NCBI GenBank assembly: GCA_010671905.1
Contig: JAAHII010000001.1
Span: 2,170,001-2,234,000 of the forward strand
From: Leptolyngbya sp. SIOISBB
Lineage (GTDB): Bacteria > Cyanobacteriota > Cyanobacteriia > Phormidesmidales > Phormidesmidaceae
Direction: 5' to 3'
DNA length: 64,000 bases
The translations under genes were made by a program, and so were the position numbers. Under the pieces are notes generated by a model. The model was not told where the DNA came from. It did no database searches and saw nothing but the letters and a program-made list of their open reading frames with translations. Positions 33,042 to 41,731 of this stretch are shown here, piece by piece. Positions within the stretch are counted from its first letter, which is position 1. Each line of letters starts with the position of its first letter.

Positions 33042-33165
33042 TGTCCGCACTGTCACACCAGCAATGTGGTCAACAACGGCAGAAGTGGTAAAAGTAAAAG
33101 CGTTATTGCTGCCGGAATGCCGATGGTGCCCGCGCCTCCTTTATCCTCGACAACGTGAGCTCGAC
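33042..33165 (+). pseudogene. IS1-like InsA zinc-finger fragment
   Basis: Translation gives CPHCHTSNVVNNGRSGKSK, the N-terminal zinc-binding part of IS1-family InsA proteins, after which the frame breaks down. The fragment is fused directly to the IS630-like remnant. The neighbouring 32724-33041 stretch shows no other recognisable gene. Confidence 0.5.
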
Positions 33166-33228
33166 GAGCAGAAGTGAGCAATAAAAAGTTGATGACTTTT
33201 GCAGCGCCTTTGCAGCGCATTGACTCCA

Positions 33229-33673
33229 CCCCAAAAAGAGCTATGCCTATCAAGAATGCAGCTCAGACAAACACCAAGCGTACCCAGAATACTTAGCTCA
33301 ACTCGAAGCACACCAGCAGGTGTATCTCGACAGAGCCGGTCTCAACGATACGGAAGAACTATGGCGATGGCTGGGGACTGCGAGGTGAGCGATTTACCGC
33401 CGAACACAGCAGCAACTGCACCGAGCACATGAGTTTTGGCAGCCTAGCAACATCAACTCATTGCCCCTCTCACCGACTAGGGCACCTGCAATCGTCTGGT
33501 CAACGTGGTTAGCAGAGCGGCTCTTGCCAGCACTGCCATACGACAGTGTTCTCATCTGTTGTGACAATGCGTCGTTCCACAAAGGTGGACGCATTGAAGA
33601 GTTGATTCGCCAGGCGGGCTGTCATCTTCATTGTATTGCATATGACTGTTTGCTCAGGACCGTTCAAAGCTGA
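33229..33673 (+). pseudogene. IS630-family transposase remnant
   Basis: One frame reads KKSYAYQECSSDKHQAY, then ...EAHQQVYLDRAGLNDTEELW (the first catalytic-Asp region with D and E context), an in-frame stop near 33388, and then CDNASFHKGGRIEELI, which is the second-Asp motif (DNASFHK) of IS630 transposases. The final catalytic Glu region is lost. Clearly inactive. The repeat 33694-33735 follows 20 bases later and could be the element's end. Confidence 0.7.
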
Positions 33674-33693
33674 AATGCGTCGATTGGCAGGAA

Positions 33694-33735
33694 GCATCAA
33701 TTCCAAGTGTCCTAACTAAGCCTTCCGTTGTAATA
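33694..33735 (+). repeat. 42-base dispersed repeat, copy 2
   Basis: Matches 3852-3893 at 35 of 42 positions, same orientation. Its position just after the IS630-like remnant suggests it belongs to that element's end. Confidence 0.5.
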
Positions 33736-33935
33736 TCTCCTACCTGACTCCCCAGATTTGAACCTCATTGTAGGCGAAGCCTTCTCGAAGGGTACATCAA
33801 TGGTTCATCTTGAAGCACCCAAATTCAATCCGGCGAACCGTTTCGACAAGTCGTTGGCCCAGCCTTCATCACCTGAACAGATCTACCCACAGATTGCCCT
33901 GAAAATAAACCCGTCAAACTCTGATTCGATGTTTC

Positions 33936-35157
33936 TCAAGCGACCTGTTTCGTGAGGTCAACCTGATAGCCAAGTTTTTCCAGTCGCCGCTGTAAGCGAT
34001 TCACAACGGTCTGTTCCTTGCGTTCATCACAGTAGTTGGCCCCGAGGTCTTGATACTCCGTTTTGCGGGAGAGGAGGTGATAGGCGATGGTGAGAATGGA
34101 GTGAGCGACGGCAATGGCGGCGCGTTTTTTGCCCCGCCGAGCGGCGAGACGCTGATACTGGGACTGGAGGTAAGTGTCCTTTTTCCGCCCGGCAGCATGG
34201 GCAGCTTCGGTGAGGGTAGTGCGGAGATAGCGATTGCCGTGGCCGGTGCGACCATGTTTGCGCTTACCGGCACTGGTATTGTTGCCAGGACAGAGTTTAG
34301 CCCAAGAGGCGAGATGTTGAGCGGAAGGAAAACGACTCATGTCCCAGCCGATTTCGGCGAGGGAGTTCTTACGCCCCTCGGGGCCCCACCCCGGGAATGG
34401 TCTGCAGTCGTTTCAGGTCATCCTCCAAAGGGCGCAACCGCTCCCCAATTTCGAGGTCGAGCCGTAAGATGCGAGCATCCAGGGCAGCCAAATGACCTAA
34501 TTGTTCCTGGAGGAGAAACCGTTGGTGGGCCCCCATCAGCCCCTGTAAGGCTTGCACGAGTTCGTCATGTTTATTGCGCAAGCGCCCTTTCGCTAAGTTA
34601 GCCAGCGTTTCCGGATCGTCTTCGCCGTTCACCATCGCTCCCAGCATCAGCCGCACACTCTTGCCGGTCAACTTGCTGGCGACGGCACCCAGTTTGATGT
34701 TGGCACCTTCCAGCACTTTCTCTAAGCGGTTGAACTCCCGCGCGCGCTCCTCAATCAGGCTGCGCCGATAGCGCATCAGTTCCCGCAGTTCCCGCTGTGC
34801 TTTGGGAGGCACAAAGCTCCGGCGCAACAGCCCATGACGCATCAGGTCACACAGCCAGTGACTATCCTGTACGTCGGTCTTGCGACCCGGCACCGCTCGA
34901 AAGTCCCGCGCGTTCACCAACCACAGGTCAAAGTCATCCCCTTCCAACAGGTTGTAAAGCGGTTTCCAGTACACCCCCGTCGATTCCATCACCACTTGCT
35001 GCACCTCGCACTCGTGCAGCCAATCTGCCAATTCCAGCAACTCAGTCGTCATCATGCCAAAACTGCGGGTTTCCTTCAGCCTCGGCGTCTGCACATGCAC
35101 CACACTTTGACGTTTACCGATATCAATCGCGGCGACTTCTCGATAGACTACTTCCAT
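33936..35157 (-). mobile_element. IS110-family transposase gene, one frameshift
   Basis: The N-terminal RuvC-like DEDD domain shows AAIDIGKRQSVVHV, VVMESTGVYWKPLYNLL and GRKTDVQDSHWLCDL. The C-terminal transposase_20 domain has LQTIPGVGP and, in the shifted frame, SAQHLASWAKLCPGNN...GNRYLRTTL, including the nucleophilic-serine region. Removing one base from the C run 34374-34377 gives a continuous protein of about 406 residues with LAEIGWDM restored. ATG at 35157 follows GGAGTG. Element ends were not determined. IS110 enzymes act with an element-encoded bridge RNA. Confidence 0.82.
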
Positions 35158-35225
35158 CACTCCAGTCTCCAACGTCGACAAACACGGTTCACTAGCCGTT
35201 TTTTTACAGGAAGAGTTTGCCCTGC

Positions 35226-35271
35226 GTACTCCCGCTCGTGACGTCGCGAGCGGGGTGACAATTCGGAGTAC
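35226..35271 (-). ncRNA. Structured segment upstream of the IS110 gene, bridge-RNA candidate
   Basis: CCCGCTCG (35231-35238) pairs perfectly with CGAGCGGG (35247-35254) across an 8-base loop. An outer helix GTACT (35226-35230) with AGTAC (35267-35271) encloses it, leaving an internal bulge. It lies 69 bases upstream of the transposase start on the same strand, where IS110-group elements encode the bridge RNA. The identity is inference: no target match was tested. Confidence 0.35.
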
Positions 35272-35458
35272 CTCAAACGGCTTGGGTCAGGTTGCTATAC
35301 GGGGTACATCACACCAAATATGCGCCGACCTCGCAGAACCGATATCTGACATATACTCCCTTTTCATCCTTTGGAGTGTCGCCACTGCGTCATGAGCCGT
35401 TGCTATAAGTGATTTTGAAACAGATTTCACAGCAGATCTAATCTTTGAAGGAAATGCA

Positions 35459-35502
35459 TTGTAACTATAGAGCTTGACAATTGTAACTATAGGGCTTGAC
35501 AA
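35459..35502. repeat. Tandem 22-bp direct repeat downstream of the DegT gene
   Basis: TTGTAACTATAGAGCTTGAC (plus AA) is followed immediately by a second copy with one change (AGAG to AGGG). Each carries TTGACA and, on the other strand, a TATAG-like box. It ends four bases before the DegT stop. The rest of 35182-35505 holds only the IS110-upstream hairpin. Confidence 0.5.
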
Positions 35503-35505
35503 ATG

Positions 35506-36672
35506 TTACCCCGCGACTAGGACCTCTTCTGCGAGGGGCGAAGTGGGTAAAGCTATAGTCAATTTGGTTGGGACAAAATACCGGACTAGTGTTTGGCAGA
35601 TGTAATCAATGTCAGCATCCGACATATCGAAGTAAGAAGGAAGGTTGATGCCTTGGGCTGCTGCTGTATGAGCGATCGGTGTGTGGACAGCGCTATCTGC
35701 ATACATAGGCAAAGCCGATAGAGGATAAAAGTAAGGTCTACTATCAATGCCACGCTTTTTCAGAAAAGTCATCAGCTGATCGCGCTGCTTTTCAGAATAG
35801 TCGTCCACTTGAAGACAAACCATCCAATAAGAGCTTTTCGATCCTTGTTCTACAAAATTCAGCCTCAGATTGGAAATGTCTTCTAAATGAGAACGATAAC
35901 GTTCAAAAATATTCTGCTTCTTTACCAAAAAGTCATCAATTCGTTCTAACTGGGCCACTCCCAAGGCTGCTTGTAAGTTAGTAATGCGGTAGTTGTAGCC
36001 GACCTCCGTATGCCAATAGCGACGCTGTGGACTCATGGCATGATCCCTTAAGTACTTGGCACGCCGATAAAATCCCTCATCGTTGGTTGTCAGCATCCCT
36101 CCTTCACCAGAGGTAATCAGCTTATTGCCATAGAAACTAAAGGCAGCGCAGTCACCGAGGTTGCCTGCCCGCTGACCGTTATGTATCGCACCATGGGCCT
36201 CGGCTGCATCTTCGATCAAATATAAGTTGTACTGCTGGGCTAGAGTCCGTAAAACATTCATTGCCGCTGGATGACCGTAAAGATGAACGGCAATGATGGC
36301 TTTAGTTTTGGCCGTGATGGCCCGCTCTACGTGATCGGGATCGATGCATAAGGTCTTGGGATCTACATCTACAAAAACAGGCTTGGCATTGACATAGGTG
36401 ACCACATTGGCGGTGGCAACAAAAGTTAGGTCTGGCACGATTACCTCGTCCCCAGAACCAATGCCATAACTCACAAGTGCTAGGTGTAGTGCTGTTGTGC
36501 CACTAGCAGTAGATAGAGCATAACGAGTACCGCAATATTCAGCGAAATTCCTTTCAAACTTTTTGATGTAATCACCCTGGGAAGAAACCCATCCTGACTT
36601 AACAGCATCTGTCACATAGGCAACTTCTAAATCTGTTATGGAAGGTTGTGAAATTGGGATACATCTTTTCAT
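35506..36672 (-). CDS. DegT/DnrJ/EryC1/StrS-family PLP aminotransferase
   Basis: 388-residue sugar aminotransferase-like enzyme, probably acting on a nucleotide-linked 4-keto sugar, as in perosamine synthesis. Family marks: GWVSSQGDYIKKFE, TASGTTALHLAL, DEVIVPDLTFVATANVV, the PLP-contact Asp in LIEDAAEAHGA, and FYGNKLITSGEGGML with the Schiff-base lysine (K in GNKLI). The C-terminal region carries SRPYFYPLSALPMY. It may supply an amino sugar to the glycosyltransferase of the cluster, but 830 bases and a MITE-like element separate them, so this is inference. A role in surface polysaccharide is equally possible. Confidence 0.9.
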   Translation of the reverse strand: MKRCIPISQPSITDLEVAYVTDAVKSGWVSSQGDYIKKFERNFAEYCGTRYALSTASGTTALHLALVSYGIGSGDEVIVPDLTFVATANVVTYVNAKPVFVDVDPKTLCIDPDHVERAITAKTKAIIAVHLYGHPAAMNVLRTLAQQYNLYLIEDAAEAHGAIHNGQRAGNLGDCAAFSFYGNKLITSGEGGMLTTNDEGFYRRAKYLRDHAMSPQRRYWHTEVGYNYRITNLQAALGVAQLERIDDFLVKKQNIFERYRSHLEDISNLRLNFVEQGSKSSYWMVCLQVDDYSEKQRDQLMTFLKKRGIDSRPYFYPLSALPMYADSAVHTPIAHTAAAQGINLPSYFDMSDADIDYICQTLVRYFVPTKLTIALPTSPLAEEVLVAG

Positions 36673-36988
36673 GATTTTGAAGGTTAAAACTGTAAGGAGA
36701 AGGGAGAAATACCAAGTAGGAAGATATTTTCAGGCGTCAACTAAGTTGGATTCACATACTCTCCGGCATTGATGAGCCACTGTCGAAAATTAGTTTGCCA
36801 ATGCTTGGTGATTACAATCCTTTAAACACCAAACAACAACAGAAAATCGCTGCAATGAACAATCAACTCTACTTGTGGAGTAATTGACAATATAAATTAT
36901 CTTGATTAGATCAAGGTAACAAAAGCGTGCGCTTAACAGAAAAAAGTCAGTGTTTTCACGGAAAACTCACATTTCAAGAAAAGTCACG

Positions 36989-37173
36989 TAGGGGTTGTCG
37001 AAAAGTCTAAAACGCATGATATACAAGGGATATAGCCGTTTTAAGTGGCATTTATGTGCAAGGCAAATTCGCTAAAAGCCCCATTTTCTCGTTACCAAGC
37101 CTTGCATTTCATCTGTCTTTTGTTGGCTGAAATAGCGGAATATCAACGAATCCGACTTTTTCAGTAAGTCCTA
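36989..37173. mobile_element. MITE-like palindromic element
   Basis: The ends are imperfect inverted repeats, TAGGGGTTGTCGAAAAGTC (36989-37007) and the complement of GACTTTTTCAGTAAGTCCTA (37154-37173), each bordered by TA as in Tc1/mariner/IS630 insertions. An inner pair, TGCAAGGC (37057-37064) with GCCTTGCA (37099-37106), supports a folded element. No coding frame. The remaining 36673-36988 contains a near-palindrome TTATCTTGAT-TAG-ATCAAGGTAA (36897-36919) next to a TTGACA; 37174-37502 shows nothing. Confidence 0.45.
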
Positions 37174-37502
37174 TGTAGATTGTGCAAATCTACTCAGAGT
37201 GCCCCCAGTCGAGGTATGTGGGGTTTTGCTTCTGATGGTATGCAGCTATGTAGGTCTGACTGTTCGAGATTGTGCCTCGCAGATGTCTGTCTGGTAATCC
37301 CGCAGAGTAGGCGTGAGCTTGACTGTCGCCATTGTTGGATCTAATACAACGTTCAGAGATAACTATCGAAAGAAATGCGAAGCTTGCATTTCTTAGACCT
37401 TGGATTCTTAGTGCCGTTGGTGAAGTGACTTTGGCTGCACACATGGCCTTAGCAGCTATCTGGACATGGCGTAACGGTTCCCTGGTGAACTGTTACGTCA
37501 TG

Positions 37503-38693
37503 TCAATCAAAATTGTTGGGTCTCTGGAATAACTGTTCAGCAAATACCTCAGCATTCTTAGCAAGGGTATGTTGCTGATACCAACGATGGGCTGCTGTCG
37601 CGATCGCTTGCAGATGGTCAAGTGATGTAGCAGTTTCTAGAGTGGCAGGAGTGAGATAGTGCTGATGCTGGTAAAGGCCGTCCTTCTCAGAAGGATTGTA
37701 GGCTGTCACCAAAGGCAACACTCCATGGGAGGTAAATGCGGCAAAGACAGAGGATTTGCCTAGATCCCCTGGGAAGCGGGTGTAGTCGATTATCCCAGCC
37801 AATGAATTTAGCAAAGTTTGACTCACAACATCAGAGGGCTGAAACTCCATCTGCACCCATTGGACATCACCAAACTGCTCAGGATCGAAATCTAGAGGGT
37901 GTCCAATATCGATGATTTTCTCAAGTTTGAGGACCTGACAGGTCTTGAGCAAACTTGAAAGGTGGTTGTGATAAATACGACTACGGTCACGGCCACCAAA
38001 AATGACTAACTGACGGCGGCGATCATACAGAGGCGATACTACTTCTGGCTCACCAATATTAGAGAAGTCAGGAACACATGGAATCGGTTGTACGGCCCAC
38101 TGCGATAGGACTTCTTTGAATCGATGACTATCTGTTACTACGCCGTCAGCTAGGCGAGCTAGCCGTTGGGAGATCTGAATCTGCCAAGGATTAAAAATTT
38201 TAAAAACCTTTAAGTCTAAGGTCGGTAACTCATGAAACATAACGACCAAAGGGATGTTGCGCACTTTCGCGAGATGTTTCAGGGCTGCGGGCAACCAAAA
38301 GGGGGCATCTAGCTGGCTCTTCAAATAGGGGTAGTTACTGTAATGAAGCAAAATTCCCTGGGCTGAGGAGGGGCATGCTGCCATTAAGGCTTGGGCCGTA
38401 TGACCTGACAAATTTACGATAGGAAACCCGTTTTCTAAGGGTTGGTAGTCTAGCTCTATCGAAAAAGGTAAAAAGTGAGAGTAAATACTGTGATCGCAAC
38501 ATAATTGCTCACCTAGACGTAGTGCATAGTCGCCGACACCATCAGTATGGGGTGGCAACCGAGGCACAATCTGAATTATTTCTAGGTTCTTGGTTGCAAC
38601 AGCAGGGGGAATAAATTGTGTGGAACTTTGATAAGTCATGAGGTAGATGCAGTGCAGTGAATGTTCCTTTTCGATCAGCAAGTAAACATGCAA
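37503..38693 (-). CDS. GT4-like glycosyltransferase
   Basis: Up to 396 residues. The N-terminal Rossmann half begins IIQIVPRLPPHTDGVGDYALRLGEQL, typical of GT-B family 4 enzymes, with DGVVTDSHRF before the linker. The C-terminal half has QLVIFGGRDRSRIYHNHL and GVLPLVTAYNPSEKDGLY, where a donor-binding acidic residue is expected. The start lies 16 bases past the terminal NRPS stop, so it is likely co-transcribed and may glycosylate the peptide product. Internal ATG at 38639 is an equally good start; neither has a clear ribosome site. Confidence 0.7.
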   Translation of the reverse strand: MHVYLLIEKEHSLHCIYLMTYQSSTQFIPPAVATKNLEIIQIVPRLPPHTDGVGDYALRLGEQLCCDHSIYSHFLPFSIELDYQPLENGFPIVNLSGHTAQALMAACPSSAQGILLHYSNYPYLKSQLDAPFWLPAALKHLAKVRNIPLVVMFHELPTLDLKVFKIFNPWQIQISQRLARLADGVVTDSHRFKEVLSQWAVQPIPCVPDFSNIGEPEVVSPLYDRRRQLVIFGGRDRSRIYHNHLSSLLKTCQVLKLEKIIDIGHPLDFDPEQFGDVQWVQMEFQPSDVVSQTLLNSLAGIIDYTRFPGDLGKSSVFAAFTSHGVLPLVTAYNPSEKDGLYQHQHYLTPATLETATSLDHLQAIATAAHRWYQQHTLAKNAEVFAEQLFQRPNNFD

Positions 38694-38709
38694 AGGCTTG
38701 GGGAGGGCT

Positions 38710-41700
38710 TTAGAGCAACCCCTGGAGAATTTGCACTAACTTGGGCAAAGACTTTTGGTTAAAGAGGTTGCCGGTGAGGCCGGGGATGGTTTCGACTTGC
38801 ACGCTCCCTGTGAGCGCCGATGCCCACCCCTGCAGACGGCCATATCGCCAGTGTTCTAGGAGATGGCTCGGCTGGATGACAACCACTGCATCGGGATAAG
38901 GATGAGGCACATAGGTGCGACGGGCAACTCTGCAGGCATCTTCGGCTAAGGCGTACCGCACTGTGTAGGGTAAAGAATTTGCTGAGGATGAAGATGAGAA
39001 TTCTGCTGGAGTAAGTGGAGCGGCGGCTGGCGGAGCTGACACCTGCTGTCTCTGGCGGTTGAATTGGGCCTTTTGGCGTGCCCGTTGCCATACACTGCCC
39101 CACTGCTGTAGGAAAGGTTCCCATCCTTGGCTGGGGCCATAGTAGTAGGCGGTTTTTTGCAGCCAGAAATGCCCACGGTCGAGTTTTTGATAAGTTCGGT
39201 AGAACCAGTTGGGTACTTTCGGCTGGGGGGCGATCGCTTCCGGAGCATAGGCATCTACGAGGGCCAACAACGCCACCGTTTCTCCCTCAGCCCGCAGTCG
39301 ATGAGCCACCGCCAGCATCACCATGCCACCGAAACAGTGACCCGCCAGGTAATAGGGACCGTGAGGCTGCACGGTGCGAATGTCGGCTATGGCTAAAGTT
39401 GCCAGTGTCTCTACAGAGTCATCCTCTAGAGTTGGGCCATTGAGATCAGGACGCTCTAGGGCATAGAAGGGCTGATCAGGCCCCAGCTGACGAGCAAAGT
39501 TGGCCCAGGTCAGGGCATCAGCAGCGCCGCCATGGAAGAATAGAGGCGAGCAGGTGCCCTGGGTTTGAATCGGCACCAAGCTAGTCCCAGTGGAGGTCCA
39601 ATCATCTTGGCGTAGAACCTGGGCAAGAGCCTCAATCGTAGGTGCTTGAAATAAAAGGTTGGGGGGTAGGTCTTGATCAAAGCGACTTTGAATATCGGCA
39701 AACAAGCGGATGGCTAGCAGTGAATAGCCCCCTAATTCAAAGAAATTGTCGCGGATGCCGATGGGGGTAATCCCCAGGGTGGCTTCCCACAGCTCGACCA
39801 GCTGCTGCTCTAACTCATCGCGAGGGGCTACAGGAGCTAAGCGTTTGGGTTCCTCAGATACGTGGTCAGCATCCAGGATGAGGGAGCCGTTGGCATGGCG
39901 GTGTCCCGTCTGCTCAGTGGGGTAGAGGGCGATCGCCTGTTGCTCAAGGCTGAGCTGAAGGGTCGTGGCCGATGCTGCTGTGATGGGCAGTATCCCCTGA
40001 GATCGCCCCTGCTCCGTCAGGTACACCTGACCTGGAATTCCAGTGGGTAGCAGTTGCTGATGGGCATCGAGAATCACCGCCTCCGGCCAATCTGCCAGCA
40101 TTTGCTGTTGGGTAGCGGTGGACATCAGGGGCAGGCGATCCACGGGATGATCGGGATTGGCTACGATCCCCTTCAGGAGCGCATGAAACTGATCAATCAG
40201 GCATTCAACCGTGACTTCATCAAACAGCTGGGTGTTGTATTCAAACACCGTTCGCAGACCTTGATCGGTTTCCCGCATGGTCAGGGGCTAGGTCGTAACT
40301 GGTAGTGCCGATGTACACGTAGCCGAAGAGAGAACTGAGGGTAACTCCAGGCAGCTCACATTGGGAGGTCATGCCCTGATTCCCTTTCCACGGAGGGTTG
40401 AGGGCAAAGGCGGTTTGAAAGAGAGGAGCCCCCCTCCGCACCCCATCCGGGCGCAGGTCTTCCACGAGGCGTTCGAAGGGCAAGTCCTGGTGTTGGTAGG
40501 CAGCTAGAGAGACCTGGCGCACTCGCTCTAGGATGTCGCGGAAGCTGGGCACGACTTCAGGATGACTGCCCTCCAGAGATGTGCGCAGAATCAAAGTATT
40601 GCGGAGGTAGCCCAGCATGGTGTCTACTTGCGGCTGTTGGCGATTGGCGATCGCCGCATTCACGACTAGATCCGTTTGACCGCTATAGCGATAGAGCAGC
40701 ACCTTGAAAGCAGCTAACAAGGTCATAAACAGGGTTGTGCCTGCGCTCTGACTCACTTCGTTTAGTCCGTCATTTAAGGTCTTCGGTAAAAGACGGGCGC
40801 AGCGATCGCCTTGATTAGAGGGTTGCAGCGGGCGGGGGCGATCGGTGGGCAGGGGCAACACAGGTAGCTTTCGGCTCTGACCCTGCCAATAGTCCAGCAA
40901 ACGTTCCAGGGTTTCCCCTTGTAGTTGCTGGCGCTGCCAATGGGCAAAGTCAACATACTGCACGGTTAAGGGGGGCAGCGGATCCGGTTGCCCCTGTGCC
41001 AAGGCAGTGTAGAGGGTGACAAACTCCTGGAAGAAACGATCTAGGGAGGTGCCGTCACAGATGATGCTGTGGAAGTTCCACAAAATAATATGGTTATCAG
41101 CCCCCAACGCTAGTAGGTGAAACCGCACCAACGGGCCTTGGATGAGATCGAAGGGCAACTTGGCCAATTGATTCGCTCGGTCTTGAGCAACGGCTTCCCG
41201 ATCTTCAAGGGGAACATCAGTGAGGTCGATCCATTCCAGTGGCAGCGGCAAGTGGGCAGCAATTTGCTGGCACAATTGCCCGTTATCCGCGACAAACGTA
41301 GTGCGCAGAATCTCGTGACGTTGCAAGATGCTGGCCAAACTCCGTTCCAATACCCCCCGCTCCAACTGGCCTGTAAAGCGATAGGCCATGGGCATGTTGA
41401 AGCCGGGGCTCTGGAGATTGAGTTGGGCTAGGGACCAGAACCGCTGCTGGGCAAAGGAGAGGGGCAGGGACTGCTGACGATCCATCGGCGTAATTGTAGA
41501 AACCGAACCAGTGTCGGCAGCCACAGTTTTGAGGAAGGTGATGATGTCTAGCTTGCGATCGCGCAATTCCCCCATCAGGACTGGGGTCAAGGCTCCCTTG
41601 GGAGCTTTATAGCGGAGGCGATCGCCCGCCAGCCACACCTGTACCCCGGCCTGGCGCAGATCCGTTAATAGCTCCGCCAAGGGGCGCGGAGGTGCTGCCG

Positions 41701-41731
41701 TGACGGCAGTTTCCAGATTCAGAGTATTCAC
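38710..41731 (-). CDS. Terminal NRPS protein: docking-C-(A remnant)-PCP-TE, one frameshift
   Basis: Removing one base from the G run 40284-40287 gives a 1006-residue protein. Order: TubC-like docking domain (about 15-60), condensation domain (about 85-480), a short degenerate stretch where an A domain should be, a carrier protein (DNFFELGGYSLLAI, serine present), and a type I thioesterase. Unusual points: the condensation motif reads HSIICDG, with Ser in place of the second His; no A domain; the thioesterase nucleophile motif is GHCFGG (Cys for Ser); the usual GxH histidine region reads IPGLTGN. GTG at 41731 overlaps the upstream stop (GTGA) after GGAGG, so the two proteins are coupled. It probably accepts the chain from the glycine module and releases it. 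Confidence 0.85.

Noticed and set aside
35459-35502. Tandem repeat considered as a CRISPR remnant
   Set aside because: Units are directly adjacent with no spacers, and no cas gene is in the window.
37190-37444. 84-codon minus-strand frame next to the MITE-like element
   Set aside because: No domain, no ribosome site, in a region of scrap sequence.
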